From positions 2,780,087 through 2,844,086 of the forward strand of contig NC_023755.2 of assembly GCF_000499845.2 (NCBI RefSeq): a stretch of DNA of 64,000 bases, written 5' to 3'. This DNA comes from Phaseolus vulgaris. Lineage: Eukaryota > Streptophyta > Magnoliopsida > Fabales > Fabaceae. Within the stretch, counting starts at the first letter, position 1, and the number at the start of each line of letters is the position of its first letter. A program made the translations under genes and the position numbers. The notes beneath the pieces were generated by a model. It was not told the origin of the DNA and made no database searches. It was given only the letters and a program-made list of their open reading frames with translations. This document shows, in pieces, positions 12,226 through 24,297 of the stretch.

Positions 12226-12510
12226 TGAACATAATCGATTACCGTCTATCTTAAAAACACAACGTAATTGATTATCCCAAGGTTTCATAAGCATAATTGA
12301 CTATGCCTTCAGTTAGAAATCAAACATAGTCTTATGCTATAGCATAATCGATTAAGCTCATATTTACCCACATCAAATAATTGATTATGCTCCCAAAAAA
12401 CAACACATAATCGATTATGTATTCAACATAATCGATTATCAACTATTTTTAATAACATAATCCATTAAGTGTTATGTTATTTTTCAGTGTTAATCGATTA
12501 GGAAAGCTAC
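12226..12510. repeat. cluster of AATCGATT palindromes
   Basis: About nine variants of the palindromic motif cataatcgattatg occur in 285 bp (e.g. near 12233, 12263, 12293, 12343, 12378, 12410, 12428, 12460, 12490), irregularly spaced. A second small cluster occurs at 30828-30905. It abuts the LINE relic and is probably part of a non-coding retroelement region. Confidence 0.7.
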
Positions 12511-12519
12511 AAAACTCAC

Positions 12520-14960
12520 TGAATGCTAACCTGAGATCAAAGAAGTAATAACAAACTCACTCTCGTAGCACTCTGCTAACTCATGGAACTCTCCAAGCTT
12601 ACTCAACCAATGCAAAAGTTTGTTTGAATGAAAAGTTTGTTTCAATGCATTCTTAAGTTTCCTAGAACCATGCTTTTATATAGCTCATGAATAAACAACA
12701 TTATTTATGATCTATACTCTGAGGCATTGCATTTGTTGCATTCAACACGTTCATGGTGGTCAAAGAGATTCTCTGTGCCAAAGTCAGGAATCTTTGAAAT
12801 GGAATACCGTGTTGTCGTGCATGGCATGCTCGTATACAGTGGTGTTCTTATCGTCGTGCATGGCATGACAATGGATGGAACTGCTGATATAAGATAAATT
12901 CACTTTCAAAAGAGTGAACAAAAGCAAGGGCAACATGGTGTTTATTTCGTCTGTGACATGACTTTGTCCTCACAAATCTCTCATTTCTCTTCAAGCTTGA
13001 GAATGACCCCTCCACTTTCTTTCCTCCCACTCCCTCACCCTCAAGTCTGCATTGAGCCAAACGGGGTTGACACCCTCTCATCCGTCTTCAACTACAGTAT
13101 CACCTCTAAAACAAAACAATATGTAAGTGTTATCACCTTTTTAAAGTGTAAATGCATAATATAGTCATATAGAGAGCTCATAAACCTTTGTTTCCGAGTT
13201 TAAGCTATGTTATGTCTAAATATTCCATAATTTATTCTTGAATGCAAACATTGTAATCCTATTTATCCTTAATTTAAAAGTAACAACGAAAGATATTAAT
13301 TTCTTACAAAAAAAAATTATTTATTTTCTTTATATAAATTAGAATTTTCTGTACTTATAAGAGAACTGTTTTTAATATTTTCTTCAAAGTCTCTAATAAT
13401 CTTTTTATTATGCATTTCTTGATAATTATTTTTTCTTGGATTTCGTTCTTTATTTATTAAGTAAGCGTTAAAAAGATCTAAGCCTTTTAAAGATAGTCAT
13501 ATTCGAAATAATTAAAATATGGTGAGACCTAAATATTTTATACGTAAAAAAATTAAAATACATTTTATATCGTATAGAAGAGAAAACTAGATGAAAAAAC
13601 TCTTGAAAGAAAAAATATCAGCTTTGACTGTTAACAAAGATAAATTTACAGTGAAAAAAAAATTTAATGTTTATCATTTTACCCTTTTATTTTTCCTAAA
13701 AATTTAATGTACAAGTCCTATAGAGTGGTTGGCAAATTAGGTCGGCTTGATACCTAAGATTTATCATCTAATATTCCAATATTTGGTGGAAGGATGTAAC
13801 CAAAAAGAAGAAGACAACCATGTACAAAATTAAATTAAAATTCAGTGAAAATTCTTTTATATACTTCTTTTAATTTGTTGCCCTTTAAGTAAATATACTC
13901 GTATTTTTTTAGAGTATAGAATATATGTTTGTATTTTTAAAATATATTGATTTTGATATATTAAAATTTTAATATATTTTAAAATATTAAAATCAATATA
14001 TTTTAAATAAAAACACTAAAAATTCAGAATATATTTAAATTCAACTTTATACAATCTAAATTCTAATTCTTTAATTTTCATAGCTAAAACAGGTCGATAA
14101 TTTCGGTAAGAAAAGGAAAGGGGTTCTCTAGAATGTTACTCAAAATATTAATTTTATAAGTTATGTTTCTTAGTACACTGACACATCACGGGTATTCTTG
14201 ATTTTTCCAAAGTTTTAATTTGTGAGATTAATTTATTTATTCACCTGGACAACTTACCTGGCAATTGAGAATACTTTTTAATAAATTTATTTTATAAAAC
14301 ATTAATTTTATGGATTAAATTTATTGACAACTATAAAATTTATAAGATAAAAGATGTATTTATTTTTAAATCAATGATGAAGTGATGTTACATTAATTTA
14401 GCCTAAAGTATTTTTTTATGTTTTAAAATTCAAATTCTCTACAAATTTGAAGTGATTCATGTTTCTATATTTACGAAATTTTAAAAGGATTTTAGTTCTT
14501 ATAACATATTTAAGAAAAAATTTCTAAATTTTTATGTTTCTTTCTCGGTTAGTCAACTTCTGTCTTTAATCCTTTTTTGAATTAAAATATATTTGAAACA
14601 AGTACTCTGACGTCCAAGTCAGATGGATTCAAATTAAGCTATATTGTGAGTCAGAAGTTTATTATCTTACAAACTAAAGGTGTTCACCTATTTATAGTCT
14701 TTGTTTTGGACCTTTACTTAAAGGAAAGGTTAAGACAAGTTCAAGTAGGCTCATATCTTCTTAATCATGCTTTAAGAACATAATTAAATTATTTAGTTAC
14801 TAATCATTTTGGTACAATTTTTACATATTTTCTTAATAGCTAACTACATACTCTAGTCAAAATACTCATGTTTCGTGAAGATTTCAATCTCTAATCGGTC
14901 ACTTGGTAGTACACTAAGAATTTTGTAATCCTTGATGTAATTAAAGTTTTGTCAATTTTT
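12520..14960. other. intergenic, no gene recognised; contains a small hairpin repeat
   Basis: Contains a duplicated 'gtcgtgcatggcatg' at about 12813 and 12853, and an AT-rich hairpin with arms 13936-13957 and 13986-14007. An open frame at 12958-13164 has no family resemblance. No gene or transposon protein was recognised. Confidence 0.5.
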
Positions 14961-14969
14961 TGCATATGG

Positions 14970-15375
14970 ATAAAGTTGGTGAGCTAACTCAATGAAATTA
15001 ATTAAATATTCCACCATATGCAATGCAAAAGAAAAATTAAAGTAGTGAAGACGTTAAAAAGGATCATTACCACTATAAACAATTACTTTTCTTAACTTCT
15101 TTATGCAATCCAAAAGAAGAATTAAAGTAGTGAAGACGTTAAAAAGGATCCTTACCACTATAAACAATTAGTTTTCTTAACTTCTTTCTCTCTTGCAAAA
15201 ATTGTCCCATGAAGGGCTTGATGAGTTTCATAAGGCAACCAATTTACGCATTAGTTGTATAGTGAAAATTTATGTAATTTCTTTGTTTCTTTCTATTTAT
15301 GCTCATCACACATCACTTTTCTTCATATATATTATAGGAGATGTTTGAGTTTGACCCTTAAGTAGAATAAGAGAG
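14970..15375 (+). pseudogene. decayed annexin fragment (exons 4-5 and intron remains)
   Basis: About 14975 'gttggtgagct' matches the start of exon 4 of annexin gene 2. 15020-15105 and 15106-15185 are two tandem copies of a piece matching exon 4 (aaaagaagaa..., 'ggatccttaccacta'). 15189-15260 closely matches exon 5, from the acceptor 'ttgca' through 'attgtcccatgaagggcttgatgag' to 'attagttgtat'. About 15330-15365 matches gene 2 intron 5 ('atattataggaga', 'gacccttaa'). No open frame survives. It is a third annexin copy, nearer in sequence to gene 2 than to gene 1. Confidence 0.8.
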
Positions 15376-15379
15376 ATTT

Positions 15380-16755
15380 TATATGACTTGGAGCATCATA
15401 TGAAAAATATTTGTTATACAATCATTTTAACCTGAAGATCTATTACGTGTATTAATTTCTATCAAAAGATCGTATTTGATATGAGAAAGAGACAATCATA
15501 TCATATCTGATATGAGAAAAAGATGTTCATGTGAGATCGTCTAACAAACACTCATGTGAATACACAACGAAATCGTCTAATAGATGATCGTTGATAGATA
15601 ATCTATGAGACGTGTTTAATATAATCGTCTCATAATTCCATCAAAAGAATTTCAATTGAGGATTCTAAAAGGTTAAATTTTTATCTATGTATTTTATTAT
15701 TGAAATTTTATTATATTTGTTTACCTTTTAAAATTTTAAATAATAATGTTGTCTATTTAATTGTATCCTTATTTAGTTAATTATTAAGTATTTTATATAT
15801 ATATATATATATATATAAATATAAATATACTTTTAATATTGGGAGGTTAAAAAATAATAGAAAAGAATATTAATTATCTTCTTAAATAAAGAAATAAATA
15901 TAAAGAAATAGAAATAGTAAATATTTACTATCAGATGTAATACGTGCTACAGGTACTTAGAAACCATAATTTTTATTCAAAAAGTTATTTATATATTGAT
16001 ACTTTAAATATTCTAACCATGGTTTTCAATAAAAAGAAAAGTTATTTAACTAATACTTTTAAGATACCCTTTACATTACTTAAAAAATACCATTTTCGTA
16101 ACCCAGCTATAAATAAAGTATTCCTTCGAAATTCAATTATAGCTAATAAGAAAAACAAATAATGGATTCAATAAATAAGTTTTAGCATTTATTTTATTTT
16201 ATTTACTGATGTCAATAAAAATTTGACCATATCATTTTAAAAATACTTTCCAATTAATTGACATGTTATTTTCAACAGTTATTTTTTAGGTTCTAATGAG
16301 AAACACTTAAAAATATATTTAATTAGAATTAAATATATAACCTAACTTTTTTAGTTAGCATAACATGAGTTAATTTTTCTTTGTGACATCAAATAAAAAT
16401 TAATTTAAAAATAATAATTAATTATTATATTAACTAAATTATAGATATTTTATAGACTAAACAAATTATTAGTTTTTAAATTGGTATCTAATTAGCTACC
16501 AAAGTTTTAACGACCAATTATTTATATTTTAAAATTGGTAGAAAAACTTTGGTAAGTAATTAGATATCAATTTAAAATTTATTTCTCAATAATAAAAACT
16601 AATTTAGAAATCAATAATTTTTTTAGTGTATAAAATGGTATCTAATTTAGTTAATATAAGAATTAATTATTTTTTGTTTTACAATTTATTTTTATTTAAT
16701 AATTTTGTTTGTAGTGGACATTGTGAACACAGAAGCTATTATATATTCAGTTTTT

Positions 16756-16794
<39 letters not shown>

Positions 16795-16900
16795 TATATA
16801 TATGTATATGTATTTTGTATATATATGTATATGTATATATATGTACATACAATTAACTGGAACCTGTGTGTGTATATTTAACTAGCGAGAAGCATAGAGT
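15380..16900. other. AT-rich region upstream of annexin gene 2 with hairpins and dinucleotide repeats
   Basis: Contains AT microsatellites at about 15791-15817 and 16759-16790. It also holds a 32-bp-arm inverted repeat (16477-16508 and 16543-16574, 'ttggtatctaattagctacc'), related in sequence to the CACTA-type MITE at 21669, and a short TATGTA-rich stretch at 16795-16850. The microsatellite ends about 130 bp before the annexin ATG. No gene seen. Confidence 0.6.
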
Positions 16901-16919
16901 AAAAATAAACAATTAAAGC

Positions 16920-19059
16920 ATGGCTACATTGGTTGCTCCTCCCAACCATTCTCCTGTGGAAGATGCAGAAGCTCTCGGGAAAGCTGTCAAAGGTCACATA
17001 CTAACATCATCCAACTTTTCATTTCCTTTTCAATAATTCATTGAATCACAAGTTTTCATATTCAAATCAAATTTCCAATAATTTGTTAGGAACTTAGAAT
17101 AGTTGATGAGTATGTCAGATTTTTCAAAATTGTGATTCATACATAAAAAAAAAAGACTAAGATTAAACTAATGGATTCTGAAAACATTGCAGGTTGGGGA
17201 GCTGATGAAAAAGCCATTATATCAATACTAGGCCATAGAAATGGTGCACAGAGGACACAAATCAGAGAAGCATACCAGAATCTCTTCCAAGAGGATCTCA
17301 TCAAACGCCTTGAGTCTGAGCTTTCTGGTGATCTTGAGGTACACAAAATTGGCACTCACAATTTCAGAAAAGATTTTATTAGTTGCTTATGTTGTGCATG
17401 ATTATGCAGTCATGAATTAATAACTGTTTTATGGTGTTGTGTGGGATTTTATGTACCAAACAGAGAGCAATGTATCGTTGGATATTGGAACCTGCAGAAC
17501 GTGAGGCTTTGTTGGCCAATTTAGCCCTTAAGAGGGATGAGAAATGCTACCAAGTGATTGTGGAAATTTCCTGTGTTCTTTCACCTCAAGAGCTTTTTGC
17601 TGTCAGAAGTGCCTACCACAACAGGTTCAAACGATCCATGGAGGAAGATGTTGCTGCTAATACCACTGGCCATCTTCGCCAGGCATGTCATACATAAATT
17701 GGACAAAACTTAGATTGAGTTTCTTAATCTTATTCTTCCATCTTAATTGAGTTTTACCACCATAATTTAGGTTGACTTTTAATGCAAAACTCTATGCTTA
17801 ACTAAATGAAACTAGTATTAATTGGAAAGTTGCACCCAAAGTATTTAAGGAACTGGAAGTAGGTTTTGTCCTATTAAATTTTGTAATTTGTTTACACATT
17901 TGAAGAGAAAGAAGTCAACTAGTGAAAATGGTTGAGGGTATTTACTCTTGATCTAATTAGGGTTTGGTCCATTTTTTTCAGCTATTGGTAGGGTTGGTGA
18001 GCTCATTTAGGTATGGTGGCAGTGAGATTAATGCAAGATTGGCACAATCAGAAGCTGATGCACTTCATGAGGCTATCAAAAAGAAGAACGAAAGTAATGA
18101 AGAAATTATCAGGATCCTTACCACTAGGAGCAAGACCCAACTTGTGGCCACTTTCAACCGTTACAAGGATGATCATGGCATTGCCATTACAAAGGTACAA
18201 CAAGGAAGACCCTCTTTCTTTGCTGTCATAATTCTCAACTGTTAAGATTTGATAAATACTTCGTTCCATTCTTGATGCTTCTCTAAAGCATTTTATGCAG
18301 AAATTTTTTTTGAAGAGCCATTAGTTTTCTTAGCTTTTTCCTTGTTCCCTTGCAGAAATTGTCCGATGAAGGGTCTGACGAGTTTCATATGGCAGCCAAT
18401 TTAGCTATTAGTTGCATCAATGATCATAAGAAGTACTATGAAAAGGTGAGAATCTGATGCACTTTTTTATTCTTTCTGTTTTTTCTGTCTCTCTTATGAT
18501 GTATCACCTATTTAGCACAAATAATAACACTGACTTGAAGATTGACTTGAAGATATTTCAAACACATGTAATTTCTAAAATGTAGGACATAGAGACAGAT
18601 CTATATATTATATCATTGTGAATTACGCAATCAAGATTTATTTTATCATACAAATGTTGTCATGTATCAGAGTGTCTGATATGTGTGTTCATATGATACG
18701 GACACACCATTTAAGAAGATAGGCCATCACTTGTAATATATTATAGGAGAGGTAGTTTGAACCTTAATTAGAACATGAAAAATTGTATTTCTTTTGAATA
18801 TTTCTTTGAACATGATATGAATACAAAGAATTGTTACTCTGAATCCATTATGCAGGTTCTGCGAAATGCCATGGGAAGTATTGGAACTGATGAGGAAGCA
18901 CTGACACGTGTGATTGTGACAAGGGCTGAGAAGGACCTGAAGGAGATAAAAGATGTGTATTACAAGAGAAACAGTGTTCATCTTGAGCATGCTGTGGCCA
19001 AGGAAACTTCAGGAGACTACAAGAAGTTCCTTCTCACTCTCATGGGCAAAGAAGACTGA
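16920..19059 (+). CDS. annexin (plant annexin RJ4/D-type), gene 2
   Basis: Tandem paralogue of the gene at 6539; same predicted role in calcium-dependent membrane binding. Exons 16920-16992, 17193-17338, 17464-17682, 17982-18194, 18356-18445, 18856-19059 (TGA) encode 314 aa, and each exon has exactly the same length as in gene 1. Repeat 1 has KGWGADEKA (Ala in the usual Ser/Thr place of the calcium loop), repeat 4 has GSIGTDEEA, and GHRN is kept. Intron 3 (17683-17981) begins with GC, as in gene 1, so the GC-AG intron predates the duplication. Intron 5 carries a piece of an interspersed repeat (18586-18720). The start MATLVAPP is clear. The reading frame is intact, so it is probably functional. 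Confidence 0.92.
18586..18720. repeat. partial copy of ~400-bp interspersed repeat
   Basis: Contains 'agatctatatattatatcattgtgaatta' and a terminal 'gatacggacacaccatttaag' shared with the copies at 36905-37260, 45447-45858 and 54740-55030. Lies in intron 5 of annexin gene 2. Confidence 0.6.
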
Positions 19060-19613
19060 TTCACTTATTTTAAGGATACAATACAACACACAGGCCTGAG
19101 TGATCTTCTTAATCAACTATGCAAGTTCTTCAATTATTATAATGGGTTGGTTTAAGCCATGATAGTGTTGTTTTGGAAAGCTTTGCAATCACCTTTTGGC
19201 AACATTCATCCTAATTTTATAATTTTTATGGTATTTATGGACTTTATTATTAATTATTTTTAAAGTATATTGATTAATTTCGATTAATGAGAAAATCTAC
19301 TTCAAACCAATTAATTTGCTTTAAATTTTGTTAAACCAAAACAATTCAAATCAAATATTTATTGAATACAAAATTTGAAAATCTAATCCATAGGAACTAA
19401 ATTATAATGATATAATTTCTTTTATTAACTTTTATGAAGAATTTTATGAGATAATCATATATTTTTTCTTTATTTTTTGTCACTATTTTATTTATGTAAT
19501 TTAGTTATAATAAAATATGTGTAAGATAAGGTGATAAGTATACCATGTACACAACCAAGAAGGTTGACTATGACCCTTAGGAACACATTCTCTTGGATGC
19601 TACAAGAACTATT

Positions 19614-20065
19614 GCAGGTGACATCAATTGTCCTGTGGCAGAAGTTAGGTGGGTTAAGCTACAATCGAATCGTGACACTTCAACTATTACACTCTAGAGT
19701 AGAAAGAATCGTGTCCTGATTATTAGTTATAGCTTATGGCCTAGTGGTACGCACTCAAATCAACAATTGGTATAAGAGACAATGTAACGAGTTCAATTCT
19801 CAATGGAAAGATTAGTGCAAGTTGCACAATTGTCATATGGCATATTTCAGGTGGGCTGAGTCACAATCGAAGAGTTTGATTCTTAGTGGGACAGTTATTG
19901 GTGGGTAAATTGTTGCAAGTGATATCAATTGTCTTATGGTAGAGGCCAGATGAGCCAAGCCATATTCGAATTGTGGTGTTTGGATTGTTACACTCTTAAT
20001 TAGAAAGATTTATACATTGATAATCAATTATAGTTTTTGGCCTAGTTGTAAGTGCTCGAACCCAC
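19614..20065. repeat. ~150-bp direct repeat, two full copies and one partial
   Basis: 19614-19765 and 19915-20062 align along their length: 'gca(g/a)gtgacatcaattgtc', 'gttacactct', 'ttatagcttatggcctagt'. A shorter third match begins near 19808. About 300 bp separates the copies. Function unknown. Confidence 0.7.
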
Positions 20066-21668
20066 AATAGAATAAGAGGTTATTGAACAAAACTCAATCA
20101 TGCAAACATCACTTTCCCACAAGGAAACACAAAAAGGTTGAGGTAATGAGACAAGTCTTATCTACTCTAAATGGAAGTGTGAAAGTCCATTTTACACCGG
20201 CACGTAGGATTAGCTATTATGCAGGTTAATATCTAAACAATTATTTTAACATATGTCTCTTTTCAAACTACTTTTTTCATATAATGGACTTTCTTTTATA
20301 TTTTTTTACATTTTTTCAATCTTTGATTTGTTTTCTTAAGGAACCTTCTTCAAGCTCTTCTTTATTTAAAGACTTTATTTTCAGGTTCCAATTGGGCTCC
20401 ACTTAGTTCTTCTTTGCAACCATAAAGGGTTCCATTAATCACAATAATTACAATTATTCTTTTTATACCACTTTTGGCTTACAAAAATATAAAAAATCTC
20501 TCCAAACCATCTATTAATCTCTCATAAGATTAAACATTGAGTATACAACGTCTCTCTAGGCTCTTACTTGGAGACTTTGTCTAGTCTTGATATGCATCTA
20601 GTATTTTTCTCCAATCTTTAAAGACTTTGTCTACTCAATATATCCAAGCTTTTTACATTAAGTATAATTTCTATTTCACACCTAGGTAATCTTTTAGACA
20701 CACCAAAACATATTATTATTTGTTATCATTAAAACATGAGTATCTTTGACATCACATACGGATTAATACTTGCGTCTTATCATAAAACCCATTTATGTCC
20801 TAACAAAAGATATAGTCAAGAGTGAATGTGTGTCCTTAAGCCAGAAGTAGTTGTGAGAATACTGCAATCAATTATTGATTAGTGAAACCTTTTACAACGT
20901 AAAGGAGAACTAGATATAGTCAAATGTTGGGGTTAACCAATATACAAATCTAAGTATTATAGCTCATTATTTATTGCACATGTACTAGTCTTCGGTTATC
21001 TTTTTATAAGATACTAGCGAAAACCTTCTTGAAACACTTTTAAACTATGACATGACCATCCAGAAATCGTTGTCTTACAAAATATTTGCAAAAATGTTTT
21101 AAGCTCTTTAGACCTTCCATTTTAGAGTTAACTTATTTATTTTCACATTACAGTTGAACGTTATTGTACTAAGATTTTATAGTTAAAATAAAAACTTTTA
21201 GACTATAAATTGAACGTAGACAATGTTCCTATCATGTGTGATGACTAGTACTATAAATCTCACTAAAAGTCCAATTCACTATTCAAGGACCAAAATATAA
21301 ATCTCATGTTTTAAAGTTCATTTTCTTACCTAGGGTTAGGGAATAATTTTAATAAACTAGAAGAATCTTTTAATCATCTAAGTCTGTTTAGTCCATTAAA
21401 ATTTTGTTGGATATTTCAGTCAATTTATTCTCCTTGTTTCAGCAGATTAATTCATGTTTTAATTGACTAAAACCCTCATTATTGGTTTTCCTTGGCTTTT
21501 GAGACAGTTAACTAACTAAAACCTCCTTTTAGTTTATTAAAAATTTTCAACTTTCACACACTTTGAAAATTTGTTCTATGATTTTAGAAGTTGAATAAAA
21601 GACTATAGTTGAATGGTCAAGTTAGGTCATTGGTATGCAAGATGGAAAAGTTTAAATTCAATGACCTA
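20066..21668. other. intergenic, no gene recognised
   Basis: AT-rich DNA. 21360-21560 and 22690-23000 both carry several variants of 'ttagt(t/c)gactaaaa', suggesting fragments of one non-coding repeat on both sides of the MITE at 21669. No coding signal. Confidence 0.4.
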
Positions 21669-22035
21669 CATTACATGAAAATCATGAAATAGAAACCTAG
21701 TTTTAGAAACCAAAATAATTAGTTACAATAGTAACTAAATTAGAGACCATTTTAGAAACTAAAAAAAATGGTTTCTAAATTAGTTTCTATTATTGTTAAA
21801 TAGTTTCTAAATTTGGTCTCTAATTAATAATTGGTAGTTAAAACCTTGGTTGCTAATTAGATACCAATTTAGAAACTATTTAACAATAATAGAAATTAAT
21901 TTAGAAACCAATTTTTTTCTTAGTTTCTAAAATGTTTTTTAATTTAGTTACTATTGCAACTAATTATTTTGGTCATTGCAACTAATTATTTTGGTATTTA
22001 GAAATTAGTTTCTATTTTATGATTTTCTTGTAGTG
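21669..22035. mobile_element. CACTA-type MITE with long inverted arms
   Basis: The right end, read inward on the minus strand, begins CACTACAAGAAAATCATAAA, the hallmark of CACTA (En/Spm) termini. The left end is the decayed equivalent CATTACATGAAAATCATGAA. The arms remain complementary for over 150 bp (e.g. 'agaaaccaaaataattagttac' on the left). It is 367 bp and has no coding capacity. A clean 3-bp target duplication is not visible (cta versus tga). Confidence 0.8.
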
Positions 22036-22096
22036 TGAGTATGTGCTTCTTGTTAATAGGGGAATTCTCCTCTCACCGTTTGAGGAACTCATGCTT

Positions 22097-22243
22097 AGTA
22101 GTATGGATGAGTTTACACAATCTTAGAGGAACCACCATGACTTCTATGTTACCAAGTTCACCAATATCGATAGTAGTGTGGATGAGTTTATACCATCTTA
22201 AAGGAACCACCCAAACTTAAATATTACCAAATTCACCAATATT
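22097..22243. repeat. 74-bp direct repeat
   Basis: 22097-22170 and 22171-22243 match: 'tagtatggatgagttta', 'atcttagaggaaccacc', 'accaagttcaccaatat'. The first unit is in frame with a short open frame at 22035-22220, but nothing identifies a protein. Confidence 0.75.
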
Positions 22244-24297
22244 AACAATTGATTGGAGTAAATTTAGGACCTGATTCTTGAGATGCACTTGACTTATGAG
22301 CATGAGGATTATATGTTTGCTTGTGTATGCTTATTAGTTGTTGTTTGTTGTTTAAATGTGTCAAATTATATTTGGTGTGATTTGATTTGGTTAATGTGTT
22401 TGATTGTTTTGTTAATCAATGTATTCATTGTCACTCTAATCATCAATGAAAATTATGTCTCTTTCTTCTCTTTTTTCCTCTTTTTAATTTTCTATTTGAT
22501 GATTTTATGTTTCCAACTATTTAGATTTGATGATAGATGTATTGAAAAGTTGATCTTAGAAGTATATCCTAACTTGTAATTTTGACGTTTAATATGTTGT
22601 AACTGGGTTTTCATTCATTAATCCTTATTAATTTTAATATAAATCATTTTTAGAAGTATTAAGGACTCTCTATATTTTTTAATTAATTAAAAATTATTTC
22701 AATAAGCTAAAATGTCCTCAAATTTACTAGTTCTTCAAGCTAATCGTTTAGTTTGATTAAAACTTCCCTTTAGTGAACTAAAATCACTTAAACATTTTAA
22801 GAAGTGAAGTTGGTTCTGTGTTAACTAATTAAAACATACTTTTAATAAAATAAAATAACTAAAATTCAATCTTCAAGTGGTTTTAGCCGACTAAAGTATT
22901 GTTTTGGTCAACTTAAAAGTTGTACAACTTCATAAATCTTTGCTTTAGCCAATTAAAAGAATTTTTAGTTGGTTGAAATTGTCAAACCTACGAAATTAAG
23001 GTTCTTACTCTTTTAAATACAAGTTAAATTAGAAGTTATATAACTTGAAATTTGGAAAGAAACATTAAAAAACAAGAGCTTTGCATTCTAAAAAATATTT
23101 TATTGAAACTATTCATCAAGAATTATTAAATTAAGATTGTAGTTTGATATTTTTACTTTGAAAATCACTACTTCTTTTCTTTTCTTATATTAAATATACT
23201 TTTCATTTGTTTTCTTTTCATCTTTACATTTTTGTCACAAGATAACAACACGTAGATTTGTATTAAGAAAAATTGTTCTTATATTGAATACATAAGGACA
23301 TTTCATAGTATATAAATGCGTATAAACTTGACTTGTAAACCGTTTTTATGAGGTTAATATAATATCAGAAATATAATATCAGAGTTATCTTAGAGTTACC
23401 TAAAACTTATCTTAACGACAATTTATTGGATTTATTTCATAATATATAAACTGCTATGAAGACACCCTTATGCAGCATCCTAATGAAGGACATGGTGGTA
23501 CTAGTCAAGAAGTAAAGCATCCATACTTTTAAAAATAAAGCATCTGGAAGAATGAAATTCAGTTTATGACTTGCAGAAGTTCTAAAACTATAGTACAAGT
23601 TACAAACTACAAAAACAAAAACACAGCCAAAGAATTTTTTTACTTGACCTCTGATGTGTATCCTAAGATACTACATTAAAACTTACCAAAGGATAGGATA
23701 ACTGCTTAAGCCTTAGAGTATATTAAAACTATATAATTTAAAACAAATCTTAATTGTTCTCAGTTTCACTCTTAGAGTACCTACAAATTTCCCCAACCCT
23801 CACCCCTTTTGTTTCTAATTGAGACAATGTCACAGGCAGTCCCTTCAAAGTGATTCTATCTGCATCACTGCACTCAGTTCTCCAATTAATAGTAGTTTAG
23901 GAGTGAATGAAGCAAATATTCCCCATGAAATAAGTAACTACTAACTAGAAAAACCGTCTTCTTCTTTACTAAGATGTCTGGGACAAATGGCAATTTGTAA
24001 CCTCCAGAAGCATGGTCAGTATGCTCAAAATGAAAGCAATCAAACACAAGTACGTTGTTTATTGCAGAGAGAAAAAAAAACAAAAAAGAAGAGGGGGTGA
24101 AAAATTTGCCTTACATAATTTTAACTAGCTACAAAGCTCTCCGTACAGTATCATATGTCATCTACCCGCAAATCTCAGTAGAACAGATTTCATCTACTTG
24201 CAGCGAGAATAAAAGAAAAAGGAAAAAAACTTGGAGCTAAAAGTAGCCAGTTTTCTAAAAATGTCAAGTGCTGATCAACATGTTTTCTTGGCTGAGT
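22244..24297. other. intergenic, no gene recognised
   Basis: AT-rich. The open frame 22283-22579 is hydrophobic and rich in Cys/Phe, as expected of T-rich DNA, with no family resemblance. 23480-24290 may include the 3' untranslated region of the small gene at 24298. Confidence 0.4.

Noticed and set aside
12958..13164. Ser/Pro-rich 68-codon frame
   Set aside because: Composition follows CT-rich DNA; no motif or partner exon found.
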